Part shown: positions 17,863 to 25,485 of the stretch, piece by piece
Position numbering within the stretch: position 1 is the first letter of the stretch
Layout: each line of letters begins with the position of its first letter
From: Clostridium amylolyticum
Lineage (GTDB): Bacteria; Bacillota; Clostridia; Clostridiales; Clostridiaceae
DNA length: 64,000 bases
Direction: 5' to 3'
NCBI RefSeq assembly: GCF_900142075.1
Contig: NZ_FQZO01000006.1
Span: forward strand, 186,001 to 250,000
Program-made: the position numbers and the translations under genes
Notes under the pieces: model-generated
Told to the model about the DNA's origin: nothing
The model's input: only the letters and a program-made list of their open reading frames with translations
Databases searched by the model: none

Positions 17863-18349
17863 TAATTATATTTAAATATTCACTCATTCTTTCTTTATAA
17901 CTCTGCATATACATATCCGATTCAATAAATTTAAAGAACTCTTCTTTTGTCAGCCACAAATAAGATATTGTTTCACCTTCTTGGAGCATAATTGAATCTT
18001 TATCACAATTAGTTTTACATAGATAGCCATAATATATAGTATCCTTGCTCATGCATCTGTATATTTGCTCTAATTTTGGTGTTTCAACACCTGTTTCTTC
18101 TCTGAGTTCCCTGATTGCTGCATCATAAGGACTCTCGCCTACCACTGCACTACCACCTGCGCTTGCTACATAGAGACCCGGGGAATTAGGCTTTTTTAAA
18201 TCTCTTTGCGTAAGTAAAAACATACCATCTTTATGCCTAACTATTATTTCACTTACCAAATGAAACAAACCATCAGGGATTACTTCACCCCTAACTAAAT
18301 TGCAACCCGCAAGTGTGCTATCTTCTCTATATGCATCCCATAATTCCAT
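17858..18349 (-). CDS. Nudix hydrolase
   Basis: This 163-residue protein has a Nudix box in AGGSAVVGESPYDAAIREL followed by REETGVE, matching Gx5Ex7REUxEExGU at about residues 75-97. The N-terminal block DGLFHLVSEIIVRHKDG resembles isopentenyl-diphosphate-isomerase-like and other NTP-hydrolase Nudix proteins. It hydrolyses a nucleoside diphosphate linked to an unknown group. It belongs to the accessory array, 23 bases downstream of the TfoX-C gene. Confidence 0.87.
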   Translation of the reverse strand: MELWDAYREDSTLAGCNLVRGEVIPDGLFHLVSEIIVRHKDGMFLLTQRDLKKPNSPGLYVASAGGSAVVGESPYDAAIRELREETGVETPKLEQIYRCMSKDTIYYGYLCKTNCDKDSIMLQEGETISYLWLTKEEFFKFIESDMYMQSYKERMSEYLNIIR

Positions 18350-18354
18350 TAATT

Positions 18355-18375
18355 GTCCCCTCTTTAAATTTACTA
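18355..18375 (-). repeat. Cassette-type spacer repeat E (TfoX-C to Nudix)
   Basis: On the minus strand this short spacer, TAGTAAATTTAAAGAGGGG, matches the right half of repeats C, D and F. It includes the TAG stop of the TfoX-C gene and the AGAGGGG ribosome binding site of the Nudix gene. Confidence 0.72.
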
Positions 18376-18633
18376 TTTACATTTATGCAAATTATAAAAA
18401 TCTTTTAGTTCTGCTTTCCGTTCCTGTGGTAAAGCTGTTTTCTTAACACCTTTAATCGCACCTTCCAATGCTAACAATCTATGAATACACGCAGAAGCAT
18501 CAATTTTTTGTATTTTCAGCCAAGCCTGTTCTGCACCAATATCTTTTAATTCATCATAAGTAAATATGCCTACTTTATTTAATTGCCTTTCAACTTCTTT
18601 TCCTATATTAGGTAGCTTTGATAATTCTCCCAT
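18373..18633 (-). CDS. Stand-alone TfoX C-terminal domain protein
   Basis: This 86-residue protein is a TfoX_C helix-hairpin-helix domain: LSKLPNIGKEVERQLNKVGI, then TYDELKDIGAEQAWLKI and IHRLLALEGAIKG. In TfoX/Sxy competence proteins this domain follows an N-terminal domain that is absent here, so a competence role should not be assumed; the domain alone is a common accessory protein in Firmicutes. ATG 18631-18633 follows AAGGGG, so the longer reading frame to 18651 is not used. Confidence 0.83.
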   Translation of the reverse strand: MGELSKLPNIGKEVERQLNKVGIFTYDELKDIGAEQAWLKIQKIDASACIHRLLALEGAIKGVKKTALPQERKAELKDFYNLHKCK

Positions 18634-18642
18634 AATAAAATT

Positions 18643-18691
18643 CCCCTTCAAATTACTGCTTATATTACTAAACCTTTAATCGGAACTTATA
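18643..18691 (-). repeat. Cassette-type spacer repeat F (upstream of TfoX-C)
   Basis: On the minus strand it begins TATAAGTTCCGATTAAAGG, contains TTTAGTAATATAAG and CAGTAATTTG, and ends in AAGGGG, which is the ribosome binding site of the TfoX-C gene. It is the best match to repeat C. Confidence 0.8.
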
Positions 18692-18751
18692 GGTCATTAA
18701 AGCGAAACTCTCTATATTAATTTAAACTGCTTAATAATTTGATTGTATCTA

Positions 18752-18775
18752 TTCTCTAAATTGGAATTTGAACTA
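18752..18775 (-). repeat. Cassette-type spacer half-repeat G
   Basis: Directly after the stop of the GNAT gene, the minus strand reads TAGTTCAAATTCCAATTTAG, the left half of the spacer repeat. Together with repeat F about 60 bases away it suggests that a gene was lost or that the spacer was duplicated here. Confidence 0.65.
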
Positions 18776-19225
18776 AAATATATATTGCATGAAGTTCTGG
18801 TTTTTCTTGAAACCATAATCTGTATATAGAAGGACTCCCATATTGGAAGCCGTAATTTGCACTGCACCACAACCATAATTTTTCGCTTCATTCACTACTC
18901 TGTCCAATAATTCTCTAGCGATACCTCGTCGTCTATATTCTTTCAAAGTATACATACTTGATAAAAGACCAATTTTACCATATGGATTGCTATAATATGG
19001 TGGCTTTTCAACAAAGGACATTCCGCTTGTTCCCACTATTTTTCCATCATCTACTGCCAACCATGAAACAAAAGTACAATCCTCTAAATGCTTTGTATAA
19101 TACTCATACAACCGTGGCTTCAAATCCAAGGTTGGTTCTGCACCTTCTTCTTGTAACTGCTTAATCCTCATTTTTATAAATACATCCAAATCATTCTGTA
19201 TTAGCTTTCTAAATATTATTCCCAT
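18773..19225 (-). CDS. GNAT-family N-acetyltransferase
   Basis: This 150-residue GNAT protein starts IIFRKLIQNDLDVFIKMR and has motif A as LSSMYTLKEYRRRGIAREL (RRGIA acetyl-CoA loop) near residues 88-106, followed by VNEAKNYGCGAVQITAS and a short C-terminal strand, LYTDYGFKKNQNFMQY. Its substrate is not known. It is the first gene of the accessory array in transcription order. ATG 19225 has AGGGTG eight bases upstream. Confidence 0.87.
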   Translation of the reverse strand: MGIIFRKLIQNDLDVFIKMRIKQLQEEGAEPTLDLKPRLYEYYTKHLEDCTFVSWLAVDDGKIVGTSGMSFVEKPPYYSNPYGKIGLLSSMYTLKEYRRRGIARELLDRVVNEAKNYGCGAVQITASNMGVLLYTDYGFKKNQNFMQYIF

Positions 19226-19573
19226 AATTTTTCACCCTGCTAAATATTTAACTAACACTTGATATTTATTTTCCTCTTTTATTATAACATATTTTGTAAA
19301 CTCATCATTGCTTATGATAAAGGTATTTTTATCTATAAAAGCATCCTTAAGCTGTTGTATCAATATCTAAGGCTATAAACCTCATTTATTTGTGAACGTT
19401 TTACTTTATCATAATTAAAAATTGTATTTCTTAATATCCAATATAGTTAATAAATTTTCATATAAAAAAAGTAGTAAAATTTACATTCTACTACTTATTA
19501 ATCAAAGTCATATTTAACTGGAGATTACTATCTTTCAATTGTCCAACTCTTACTACCATTTCATCAGTGTTTA
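19226..19573. other. 348-base intergenic region
   Basis: No confident gene was found. It contains the minus-strand terminator of the MerR/TipAS operon (19463-19496) and AT-rich sequence. A short open frame on the minus strand (about 19498-19573) would read through RVGQLKDSNLQLNM, but it has no start or ribosome binding site and I treat it as a possible relic only. Confidence 0.5.
19463..19496 (-). terminator. Terminator of the MerR/TipAS locus
   Basis: On the minus strand AAGTAGTAGAATGTA pairs with TTTTACTACTT-type sequence (13 of 15 positions) and is followed by TTTTTTATATG. Confidence 0.7.
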
Positions 19574-20119
19574 TTATTTTTCCGTCTTTATTTTTATCTT
19601 ATTATTGTAAAATTCATCTAATGCTTTCACAAAAAAATCTGTAATGCCAATTCCATATTTCTCATCTAATACTGTTTTCATACTTTCACAATTTTTATAA
19701 GAAGCCGCCATATCTAACATTAATGGCTTTTCATCCTTCAGCTGATAAAGTTGCTTAAAGATAAAACCACATTCTCCAATTACTTCCTTAACCTCAAAGG
19801 ATGAAACATCTTTTCCTATGTTTTCTGCTAGTTTTTTCATGACCACATCATATAGTTTTTCATATGATTGTATAATCTGTGAATCAAGTGGATTATTGGC
19901 AGCATTCAATGCACTTTCCTTATCTCCATACCACTCTATCATTTTCTTATAACTCTTCTGTCCATTCTCACCGGATGCATATTCTATATAATGGTCATGA
20001 AATTCATCCATCCCACCATATTCCCGTTCTACTGCCTGTTTTATTTCCTCAGTCATATGGGAAACCATTGTCTGATACAACTCCTCAATCTCTGCCTTAC
20101 TGAATACTTGAAAATCCAT
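19574..20119 (-). CDS. TipAS-type antibiotic-recognition domain (C-terminal half of split MerR regulator)
   Basis: These 181 residues are an all-helical TipAS domain, with FSKAEIEELYQTMVSHM, YGGMDEFHDHYIEYASG and MLDMAASYKNCESMKTVLDE as recognisable blocks. In TipA-type regulators this domain binds thiopeptide or other multidrug ligands and is normally fused to a MerR DNA-binding domain. Here the MerR half is in another frame immediately upstream. The domain has its own strong ribosome binding site, AAAGGAGAG, before ATG 20117-20119, so it can be made alone. In Streptomyces tipA a short TipAS form is also produced from an internal start. See the slippery site at 20176-20182. Confidence 0.85.
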   Translation of the reverse strand: MDFQVFSKAEIEELYQTMVSHMTEEIKQAVEREYGGMDEFHDHYIEYASGENGQKSYKKMIEWYGDKESALNAANNPLDSQIIQSYEKLYDVVMKKLAENIGKDVSSFEVKEVIGECGFIFKQLYQLKDEKPLMLDMAASYKNCESMKTVLDEKYGIGITDFFVKALDEFYNNKIKIKTEK

Positions 20120-20166
20120 CCTGTTCTCTCCTTTCAGAATATCATCGATACTGGATATTAATCGTT

Positions 20167-20445
20167 CTAAACGTTCTTTTTTAATTCCAGCATTTTCTTC
20201 TGATTTTGTAACATCTGATTTGTGTCAAGAATTGGATTTCCTATAATAGCTTTGATTTCCTTTAAGGGCATATCAAATTCGCGAAAAAATAAAATCTGCT
20301 GTAAAGTTACCAGTGCGTTATCATCATAAAGCCGGTATCCAATTTGGTTGCATTCCGTTGGTTTTAATAGATTGATTTCATCGTAGTAATGAAGTGTGCG
20401 TATACTGATACCTGTTAACTCAGATACTTCCTTTACTGTTCTCAT
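20167..20445 (-). CDS. MerR-family DNA-binding domain (N-terminal half, out of frame with TipAS)
   Basis: These 92 residues are a complete MerR winged helix: VKEVSELTGISIRTLHYYDE (residues 4-23), then IGYRLYDDNALVTLQQI and FFREFDMPLKEIKAII. The frame stops at TAG soon after the start of the dimerisation helix (LELKKNV). Shifting by -1 at A_AAA_AAG restores LKKERLERLISSIDDIL and runs straight into the TipAS domain, giving a normal ~270-residue MerR-TipAS protein. The gene is therefore a frameshift mutant, an assembly homopolymer error, or a programmed frameshift. ATG 20443-20445 follows AGGAGGTC. Confidence 0.82.
   Translation of the reverse strand: MRTVKEVSELTGISIRTLHYYDEINLLKPTECNQIGYRLYDDNALVTLQQILFFREFDMPLKEIKAIIGNPILDTNQMLQNQKKMLELKKNV
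20176..20182 (-). other. A_AAA_AAG slippery heptamer in the MerR/TipAS gene
   Basis: On the minus strand the MerR frame reads TTA AAA AAG AAC, containing the dnaX-type heptamer A_AAA_AAG in the correct phase for -1 slippage. The -1 frame continues GAA CGT TTA GAA into the TipAS coding region without a stop. A weak stem AATATC/GATATT lies about 20 bases downstream. Whether slippage occurs is not shown. Confidence 0.6.
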
Positions 20446-20551
20446 TTTATGACCTCCTGTTCTTCATATGAACAGCATATCCTATAACGTTCCGTGAGGG
20501 TCAAGAGAATTTTCCAATTATTTTTCTCAATAAACCAATTACTATTTTATA

Positions 20552-20670
20552 AAGAAAGTAAGAGTGAAGGGATAAGAGCTATGAATAAAAATCATTGAGT
20601 AAATTTTCACTTGCACCTCTTAACCCTTACTTCTTACTTCTTATCTATTACTTCTTACCTCTTACCTATT
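20552..20670. repeat. GTAAGAA-type long hairpin repeat, copy 2
   Basis: The left arm has AAAGTAAGAGTGAAGGGATAA and the right arm CTTACTTCTTACTTCTTATC with CTTCTTACCTCTTACC. The right end overlaps the last codons and stop of trmB. Confidence 0.78.
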
Positions 20671-21303
20671 CACGTATTTTCCAATTAAAAACATAGTTTT
20701 CATTCCTAAAGAGGTGAATTTTGATTCATATTCTGTCATTATGTTCTCTAAAAAGTCTGAGTTATGGAGGTCATAAGTTAAGTATTCTAAGGTAAAGCCG
20801 CTTTCTTTGAAATATTCTTGTGACTCATCAAAGAGCTCCCTGTCATCGGTTTTGAACCAAATCTCTGTGTTTGTTTTAATGAATTTCTTGTACTCATTTA
20901 AGAATCTTGTATGGGTTAATCTCCTTTTTTTATGCCTGTCCTTAGGCCATGGATTGCAGAAGTTTATATATATTCTGCTTATCTCATCCTCTTCGAATAA
21001 ATCTCCTATAAAGCTTATATTTAGAGGTACTATCCTCACATTAGAAATATCATTTTCTTCTAACTTTTTAAGTACATAGATAAGCACTTCATCCTTTAAA
21101 TCCACAGCGATATAGTTCTTATCTGGATTTTTTAAGGCTAATTCTGTAACAAACTTACCTCTTCCACAACCTAATTCTAAATGTATTTCATTATTATTTT
21201 TAAATTCTTCTTTCCATTTTCCTTTTTTCTCTGTAGGTCTAATTATTACCTTAGGGCTTGCTTCCAGCTCGGGTCTAGCCCACCATTTTTTCCTTAGTCT
21301 CAT
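20662..21303 (-). CDS. trmB: tRNA (guanine-N7-)-methyltransferase
   Basis: This 213-residue SAM-dependent methyltransferase makes m7G46 in the variable loop of tRNAs. It shows the N-terminal MRLRKKWWARPEL block, SAM motif I HLELGCGRGKF (near residue 42), IYINFCNPWPKDRHKKRRL (the family's catalytic NPDPWPK-like motif, here CNPWPK) and TDDRELFDES. GGAGG precedes the ATG. It lies 16 bases downstream of a site-2 protease gene and is probably co-transcribed with it. The stop codon lies in a hairpin repeat. Confidence 0.94.
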   Translation of the reverse strand: MRLRKKWWARPELEASPKVIIRPTEKKGKWKEEFKNNNEIHLELGCGRGKFVTELALKNPDKNYIAVDLKDEVLIYVLKKLEENDISNVRIVPLNISFIGDLFEEDEISRIYINFCNPWPKDRHKKRRLTHTRFLNEYKKFIKTNTEIWFKTDDRELFDESQEYFKESGFTLEYLTYDLHNSDFLENIMTEYESKFTSLGMKTMFLIGKYVNR

Positions 21304-21319
21304 AATTTTCCTCCATTAT

Positions 21320-21967
21320 CTAAACAGCAATACTAAAAGCTAATTTTAGTAAAGATTGAAATATCATTTTAGCTGGTGTTCCTATTATAAATCCTATGAC
21401 GTTTGTACCTACTACTAATAATAAAATTAGCATCTGATATTTATACATTACCTCTCCATACTTATAAAAAGATCTAGGGAATAAATCTTCTAAAATATGA
21501 AAACCATCTAACCCTGGTAATGGTAGTAGATTAAATAAAAATAAATTTACATTTATAAGTATAGTAAAATTAAAAAGTAAATCTATTATTTGGCTTAATC
21601 TTGGTATATATAAATAGTAATGAAATTTTAACAATAAGCCATATATTATGGCAGTGATAAAAGCAACAATAAGATTAGCTATAGGCCCTGCTATAGAAAC
21701 CTTAAGGTCATCTTTATAATAATTCTTAAATGCTCTGGAATTTACCTGTACTGGCTTTGCCCATCCAAAACCAAACAAAAGTATCATTATAAACCCTATG
21801 GGATCTATGTGAGCAAAAGGATTAAGGGTAAGCCTTCCTTGAAATCTAGGTGTCTTATCTCCCAGCTTATCAGCAACTAAAGCATGAGCATACTCATGAA
21901 AGGTGAATCCGATTAAAATCGCTGGTATGGTAAGTACAATCTGTAATAATGATTTTTGAAAAAACAT
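21320..21967 (-). CDS. Site-2 protease family (M50) membrane peptidase
   Basis: This 215-residue integral membrane protein has the zinc motif FHEYAH at residues 23-28 in the first helix, then NPFAHIDPIGFI and the third conserved block LPLPGLDGFHIL with the metal-binding Asp. It belongs to the compact, PDZ-less M50 group, for which no substrate is known. Five or six membrane segments are visible. ATG 21965-21967 with TTAGGAGG ahead is chosen; a longer frame to 22045 has no ribosome binding site. It precedes trmB by 16 bases. Confidence 0.88.
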   Translation of the reverse strand: MFFQKSLLQIVLTIPAILIGFTFHEYAHALVADKLGDKTPRFQGRLTLNPFAHIDPIGFIMILLFGFGWAKPVQVNSRAFKNYYKDDLKVSIAGPIANLIVAFITAIIYGLLLKFHYYLYIPRLSQIIDLLFNFTILINVNLFLFNLLPLPGLDGFHILEDLFPRSFYKYGEVMYKYQMLILLLVVGTNVIGFIIGTPAKMIFQSLLKLAFSIAV

Positions 21968-22090
21968 ATATTTTCCTCCTAAAATGTTAAGTGCCTTATA
22001 ATTAAGTATAGTAAAGATTATAATATATACACCAGCTATATACAATAATTAAGCATGTGGTGCATTAATTTACTTTTTTGCTATAATAAA

Positions 22091-22256
22091 TCTATGGATA
22101 AGTAAGAAGTAAGAAGTAAAAAGTAAGAAATATGAATAAGTAAGAGTTAAAAAGTAAGAAGTAAGAAGTATAAATAATTTTTAAAAAAACTCTTCGAGTT
22201 TTATCCATAACTCTTACCTCTTAGTTCTTACTTCTTACCTAAACTCTTACCTAATA
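22091..22256. repeat. GTAAGAA-type long hairpin repeat, copy 3
   Basis: The left arm is an array of AGTAAGAAGTAAGAAGTAAA-like units (22101-22170); the right arm is CTCTTACCTCTTAGTTCTTA and onward. In the centre, AAAACTC-TTCG-GAGTTTT (about 22186-22203) is the same hairpin module found inside the AT-rich repeat family. It fills most of the gap before birA. Confidence 0.83.
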
Positions 22257-22275
22257 TTTGTAAGGAAGTGTAACT

Positions 22276-23259
22276 TTGAAAGATAAAATACTTAAATACC
22301 TGATAAAAAATAAAGATAATGGCTATATATCTGGAGAGAAGATAAGTAATGAACTGGATGTAAGCCGTGTGGCTGTATGGAAGTATATCTCACAATTAAA
22401 GGAGGAAGGCTTCATAATAGAATCCCTGCGTAATAAGGGTTATAAGCTTATAAAAAATCCTATAGATATTCATCCTTTAGAGATAAAAGAGTCCCTTAAC
22501 ACTTCATTTATAGGGAAAAACATATATTATTTTGACACCTTAGATTCTACTAATACCATGGCAAAACAGCATTCCAAGGAAAATGGTGCCGTTATTATCA
22601 GCGAAGAGCAAACCTCAGGAAGAGGTCGTTTAGGAAGGGATTGGACTTCTCCTAAGTATAAAGGCTTATGGTTTTCTATAGTATTAACCCCTGATATGGA
22701 ACCCCAATATGCTCCTATGATCTCCCATGTGGCTGCTGCTGCCTTGATAAAAAGTTTTGTAAACCTTGGTTTTAGTGATGTAAAATGCAAATGGCCTAAC
22801 GATATTATAATTAATGGTAAAAAAGTATGTGGTATACTCACGGAGCTTAGCGCTGAACTTAGCAGGATAAATCATATAGTTGTAGGCATAGGGATAAATG
22901 TTAACTTAGAGGAAAGTGATTTTCCTATGGAATTACTAGATAAAGCTAGTTCTTTAAAATTAATAAGGGGTAAAGACATAGAAAGAAAAGCCCTATTGGT
23001 GGATATACTTCAAAACTTTGAAGCTTTATATGAAAAATTTGAAAAAGAACTGGATATTAAAACTTCCATAAATATCTGTAAAGAATATTCAGCAGTTTTA
23101 GGAAAAGAGGTTTATTTAATAAATAAAACTGAGAAAGAAAAGGTTACAGCTATAGATATAGATGATAAAGGTCAACTTATTGTAAGAGATGCCCAAGGTA
23201 ATTTTAAAAAAATTATATCTGGTGAAATATCTGTAAGAGGAATAAATGGATATATATAA
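22276..23259 (+). CDS. birA: Biotin-[acetyl-CoA-carboxylase] ligase / biotin operon repressor
   Basis: This 327-residue bifunctional protein has an N-terminal winged helix-turn-helix (residues 1-60; VSRVAVWKYISQLKEEGF), the biotinyl-AMP loop SGRGRLGRDW (114-123), KWPNDIIINGKKVCGIL and a C-terminal SH3-like domain. It activates biotin, transfers it to carrier proteins and represses biotin genes. TTG 22276 is the start, with AAGGAAGTG upstream. It is followed by a strong terminator. Confidence 0.94.
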   Translation: MKDKILKYLIKNKDNGYISGEKISNELDVSRVAVWKYISQLKEEGFIIESLRNKGYKLIKNPIDIHPLEIKESLNTSFIGKNIYYFDTLDSTNTMAKQHSKENGAVIISEEQTSGRGRLGRDWTSPKYKGLWFSIVLTPDMEPQYAPMISHVAAAALIKSFVNLGFSDVKCKWPNDIIINGKKVCGILTELSAELSRINHIVVGIGINVNLEESDFPMELLDKASSLKLIRGKDIERKALLVDILQNFEALYEKFEKELDIKTSINICKEYSAVLGKEVYLINKTEKEKVTAIDIDDKGQLIVRDAQGNFKKIISGEISVRGINGYI

Positions 23260-23260
23260 A

Positions 23261-23286
23261 AAAATCGCCCTAGGGCGATTTTTATT
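23261..23286 (+). terminator. Terminator of birA
   Basis: The stem AAAATCGCCC/GGGCGATTTT with a TA loop begins one base after the stop codon. Confidence 0.92.
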
Positions 23287-23371
23287 ATCAAGTGATTTTT
23301 AGCTTCAGATGGACTTACTTAAAAGAAAGGCTTACTCCAGGTGAAGCTTAGAAGAGCTTATCCATGAGCTG

Positions 23372-24328
23372 TTAGCTATCGGATAAATTAGACTCTTTTA
23401 TTATGCTTTTTAAAATCTCGGCGGATTCATGTAACTTGCTTTGTTCTTCCTGTGATAGAGGTACAGATAATATGCTTTCCACCCCTCCGCTGCCTACTAT
23501 ACTAGGTATAGCTAGGTAAACATCCTCAATACCATACTCTCCGGTAAATAAGCTAGATACCGTTAGTATAGAATTCTCATCTCTAAGTATAGCTTCTACA
23601 ATTCTCCTCACTGCTAAAGCTACAGCATAATTTGTGTATCCTTTTTTATTTATAATTTCATAGGCAGCATTTTTAACTTGTTCAGGAATATCATACTTAA
23701 AGTTTTTATCGCAGCCTTTGCATACATTTTGGCAATACTCATCAGCATTCATACCTGCTATGTTAGTTAAGCTCCAGGCAGCAATTTCCGAATCCCCATG
23801 CTCACCAATAATATATGTATGCACATTTCTTGCATCCACATTAAAATGCTCTGATAGCATATATCTAAATCTTGATGTATCCAGTACCGTACCTGAACCA
23901 ATTACCCTATTAGCTGGGAAACCTGATAACTTATATGTAATATATGTAAGAACATCCACAGGGTTAGATACTACCAAAAGCAATGAATTTGGGCTGTACT
24001 TTACTATCTCTGGTATTATTTGTTTAAATATATTTAAATTTTTATTAATTATATCTAATCTGGTTTCTCCTGGTTTTGGACCTGCTCCTGCTGTAATAAT
24101 AACTATATCAGAATCTGCAGTGTCAGCATAATCTCCTGCTTTAATATCTACTGCCTTTACAAAGGAAGCTCCATGAGATAAGTCCATAGCCTCTGCTTCT
24201 GCCTTATCTCTATTTACATCTACAATGACAATATCAGAAGCTAAACCCTCCAGCATCAGTGCATAAGCCGTAGTGGAACCTACAAAGCCAGCTCCTATTA
24301 TAGAAATTTTATTAGTTTTTATGTCCAC
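23372..24328 (-). CDS. ldh: L-lactate dehydrogenase
   Basis: This 318-residue NAD-dependent enzyme reduces pyruvate to L-lactate to recycle NADH in fermentation. It has the Rossmann GAGFVGSTTAYAL loop (residues 12-24), VIVDVN, the substrate-binding ITAGAGPKPGETRLD with its catalytic loop Arg, VSNPVDVLTY, and the catalytic histidine in IGEHGDSE. GTG 24326-24328 is the start, with GGAGGTG upstream. The leader holds the dyad TAGGATT/AATCCTA. The gene is monocistronic. Confidence 0.95.
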   Translation of the reverse strand: MDIKTNKISIIGAGFVGSTTAYALMLEGLASDIVIVDVNRDKAEAEAMDLSHGASFVKAVDIKAGDYADTADSDIVIITAGAGPKPGETRLDIINKNLNIFKQIIPEIVKYSPNSLLLVVSNPVDVLTYITYKLSGFPANRVIGSGTVLDTSRFRYMLSEHFNVDARNVHTYIIGEHGDSEIAAWSLTNIAGMNADEYCQNVCKGCDKNFKYDIPEQVKNAAYEIINKKGYTNYAVALAVRRIVEAILRDENSILTVSSLFTGEYGIEDVYLAIPSIVGSGGVESILSVPLSQEEQSKLHESAEILKSIIKESNLSDS

Positions 24329-24346
24329 TTAAAACACCTCCAACAT

Positions 24347-24366
24347 TAGGATTTGCAATAATCCTA
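24347..24366 (-). promoter_or_regulatory. Dyad in the ldh leader
   Basis: TAGGATT and AATCCTA face each other across six bases, immediately downstream of TATAAT-like sequence (about 24370-24378) and upstream of the ldh ribosome binding site. It could be an operator or an mRNA stem; it does not match the Rex consensus as I know it. Confidence 0.45.
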
Positions 24367-24539
24367 AATATATTATATATTATTTAATAATCATTATCAA
24401 CTTATAAAACTTCGCTATATTAAACTTACTATTTTAATTTTCCCCTAAAAGGATTAAAATAATATAGTTGAATAAAATATTTAAAATTCCATAACTTTAG
24501 TATATAATGATAACTTGATAAACCATGGAGGTACAAGAG

Positions 24540-25460
24540 ATGAACATAAATTTAATAGGTGTTCCTTTATTTCTTGGTTGTGACAAACCAGGAGTAGAAA
24601 AAGGTCCTGATGTATTAAGAGAAAATAACATTTTATCAATTTTTAAAAGTCATGGTCATGATATATATGATTTAGGAAATTTATATGTTCCCTCTTTTGA
24701 AATTAATAACAAATTTTGCGATCATAATAACATGAAGTATTTATCCCAAATAGTGGGGGTAAACACCAATCTTGCACACTTAGTATATAGCTCCTTAAAA
24801 AGCGACAGTTTCCCATTGGTTATTGGAGGAGACCACTCCTTAGGCCTTGGCAGCTTATCTGGAGTAAGCAGGCAATTTGGTGATGATTTAGGGGTGATAT
24901 GGGTAGATGCTCATGGAGATATTAACACCTTTGAAACCTCTCCCACAGGTAATGTACATGGTATGCCGCTTTCTGCAGCCATGGGACTTGGACATGAAGA
25001 CTTAACCAATCTATATTTTCACGGCATCAAGGTTAAACCAGAAAATGTTTTTATCCTAGGTGCTAGAGATTTAGATGAAGGAGAATTAGAAATCATAGAA
25101 AACCACTCCTTAAATGTATGGACAACAAATGATATAAAAGAAAAAGGCATTAATAATGTTTGTAGTGAACTTAAAGATGCTATTAAAAAATCAAGTATAA
25201 AAAATATGCATCTCAGCTTTGATATAGATTCACTAGACTCAGATTTAGTTCCTGGTACTGGTACCCCTGTGGATCAAGGCTTAGATATTGAAGAAGTAAA
25301 AAAAATACTGCAGGATATATTTTCTTTAAATATCATTAAATCCATGGATTTTGTTGAATTTAACCCTATAATAGATAAGGATGATACTACCTTAAAGAAT
25401 TGTATGAATATGCTTGATTTTATTGCATTGAATCTTAAATCAAGTAATGATAAGCTTTAA
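24540..25460 (+). CDS. Arginase
   Basis: This 306-residue ureohydrolase splits arginine to ornithine and urea with a dinuclear manganese centre. The metal motifs are all present: GGDHSLGLGS near residue 95, WVDAHGDINT near 119, and SFDIDSLDSD near 225, with NVHGMPLSAAMGLG between them. Its closest relatives are rocF-type arginases rather than agmatinases, judging by the N-terminal GVPLFLGCDKPGVEKGP. ATG 24540 follows GGAGG; the longer frame from 24525 would start inside the ribosome binding site. Confidence 0.9.
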   Translation: MNINLIGVPLFLGCDKPGVEKGPDVLRENNILSIFKSHGHDIYDLGNLYVPSFEINNKFCDHNNMKYLSQIVGVNTNLAHLVYSSLKSDSFPLVIGGDHSLGLGSLSGVSRQFGDDLGVIWVDAHGDINTFETSPTGNVHGMPLSAAMGLGHEDLTNLYFHGIKVKPENVFILGARDLDEGELEIIENHSLNVWTTNDIKEKGINNVCSELKDAIKKSSIKNMHLSFDIDSLDSDLVPGTGTPVDQGLDIEEVKKILQDIFSLNIIKSMDFVEFNPIIDKDDTTLKNCMNMLDFIALNLKSSNDKL

Positions 25461-25485
25461 TTGAGGATATATTAGGAGGTCAGTA

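Noticed and set aside
15933..19225. Calling the accessory array a true integron
   Set aside because: No integron integrase, attI or attC secondary structure is visible in the window. The array resemblance is reported as a finding only.
19498..19573. Short minus-strand open frame containing RVGQLKDSNLQLNM
   Set aside because: It has no start codon or ribosome binding site, overlaps the TipAS gene end, and is too short to assign. At most it is a relic.
23295..23365. Imperfect inverted repeat AGCTTCA...TGAAGCT downstream of ldh
   Set aside because: The pairing is broken and there is no T tract. It may be part of another repeat, but one copy is not enough evidence.
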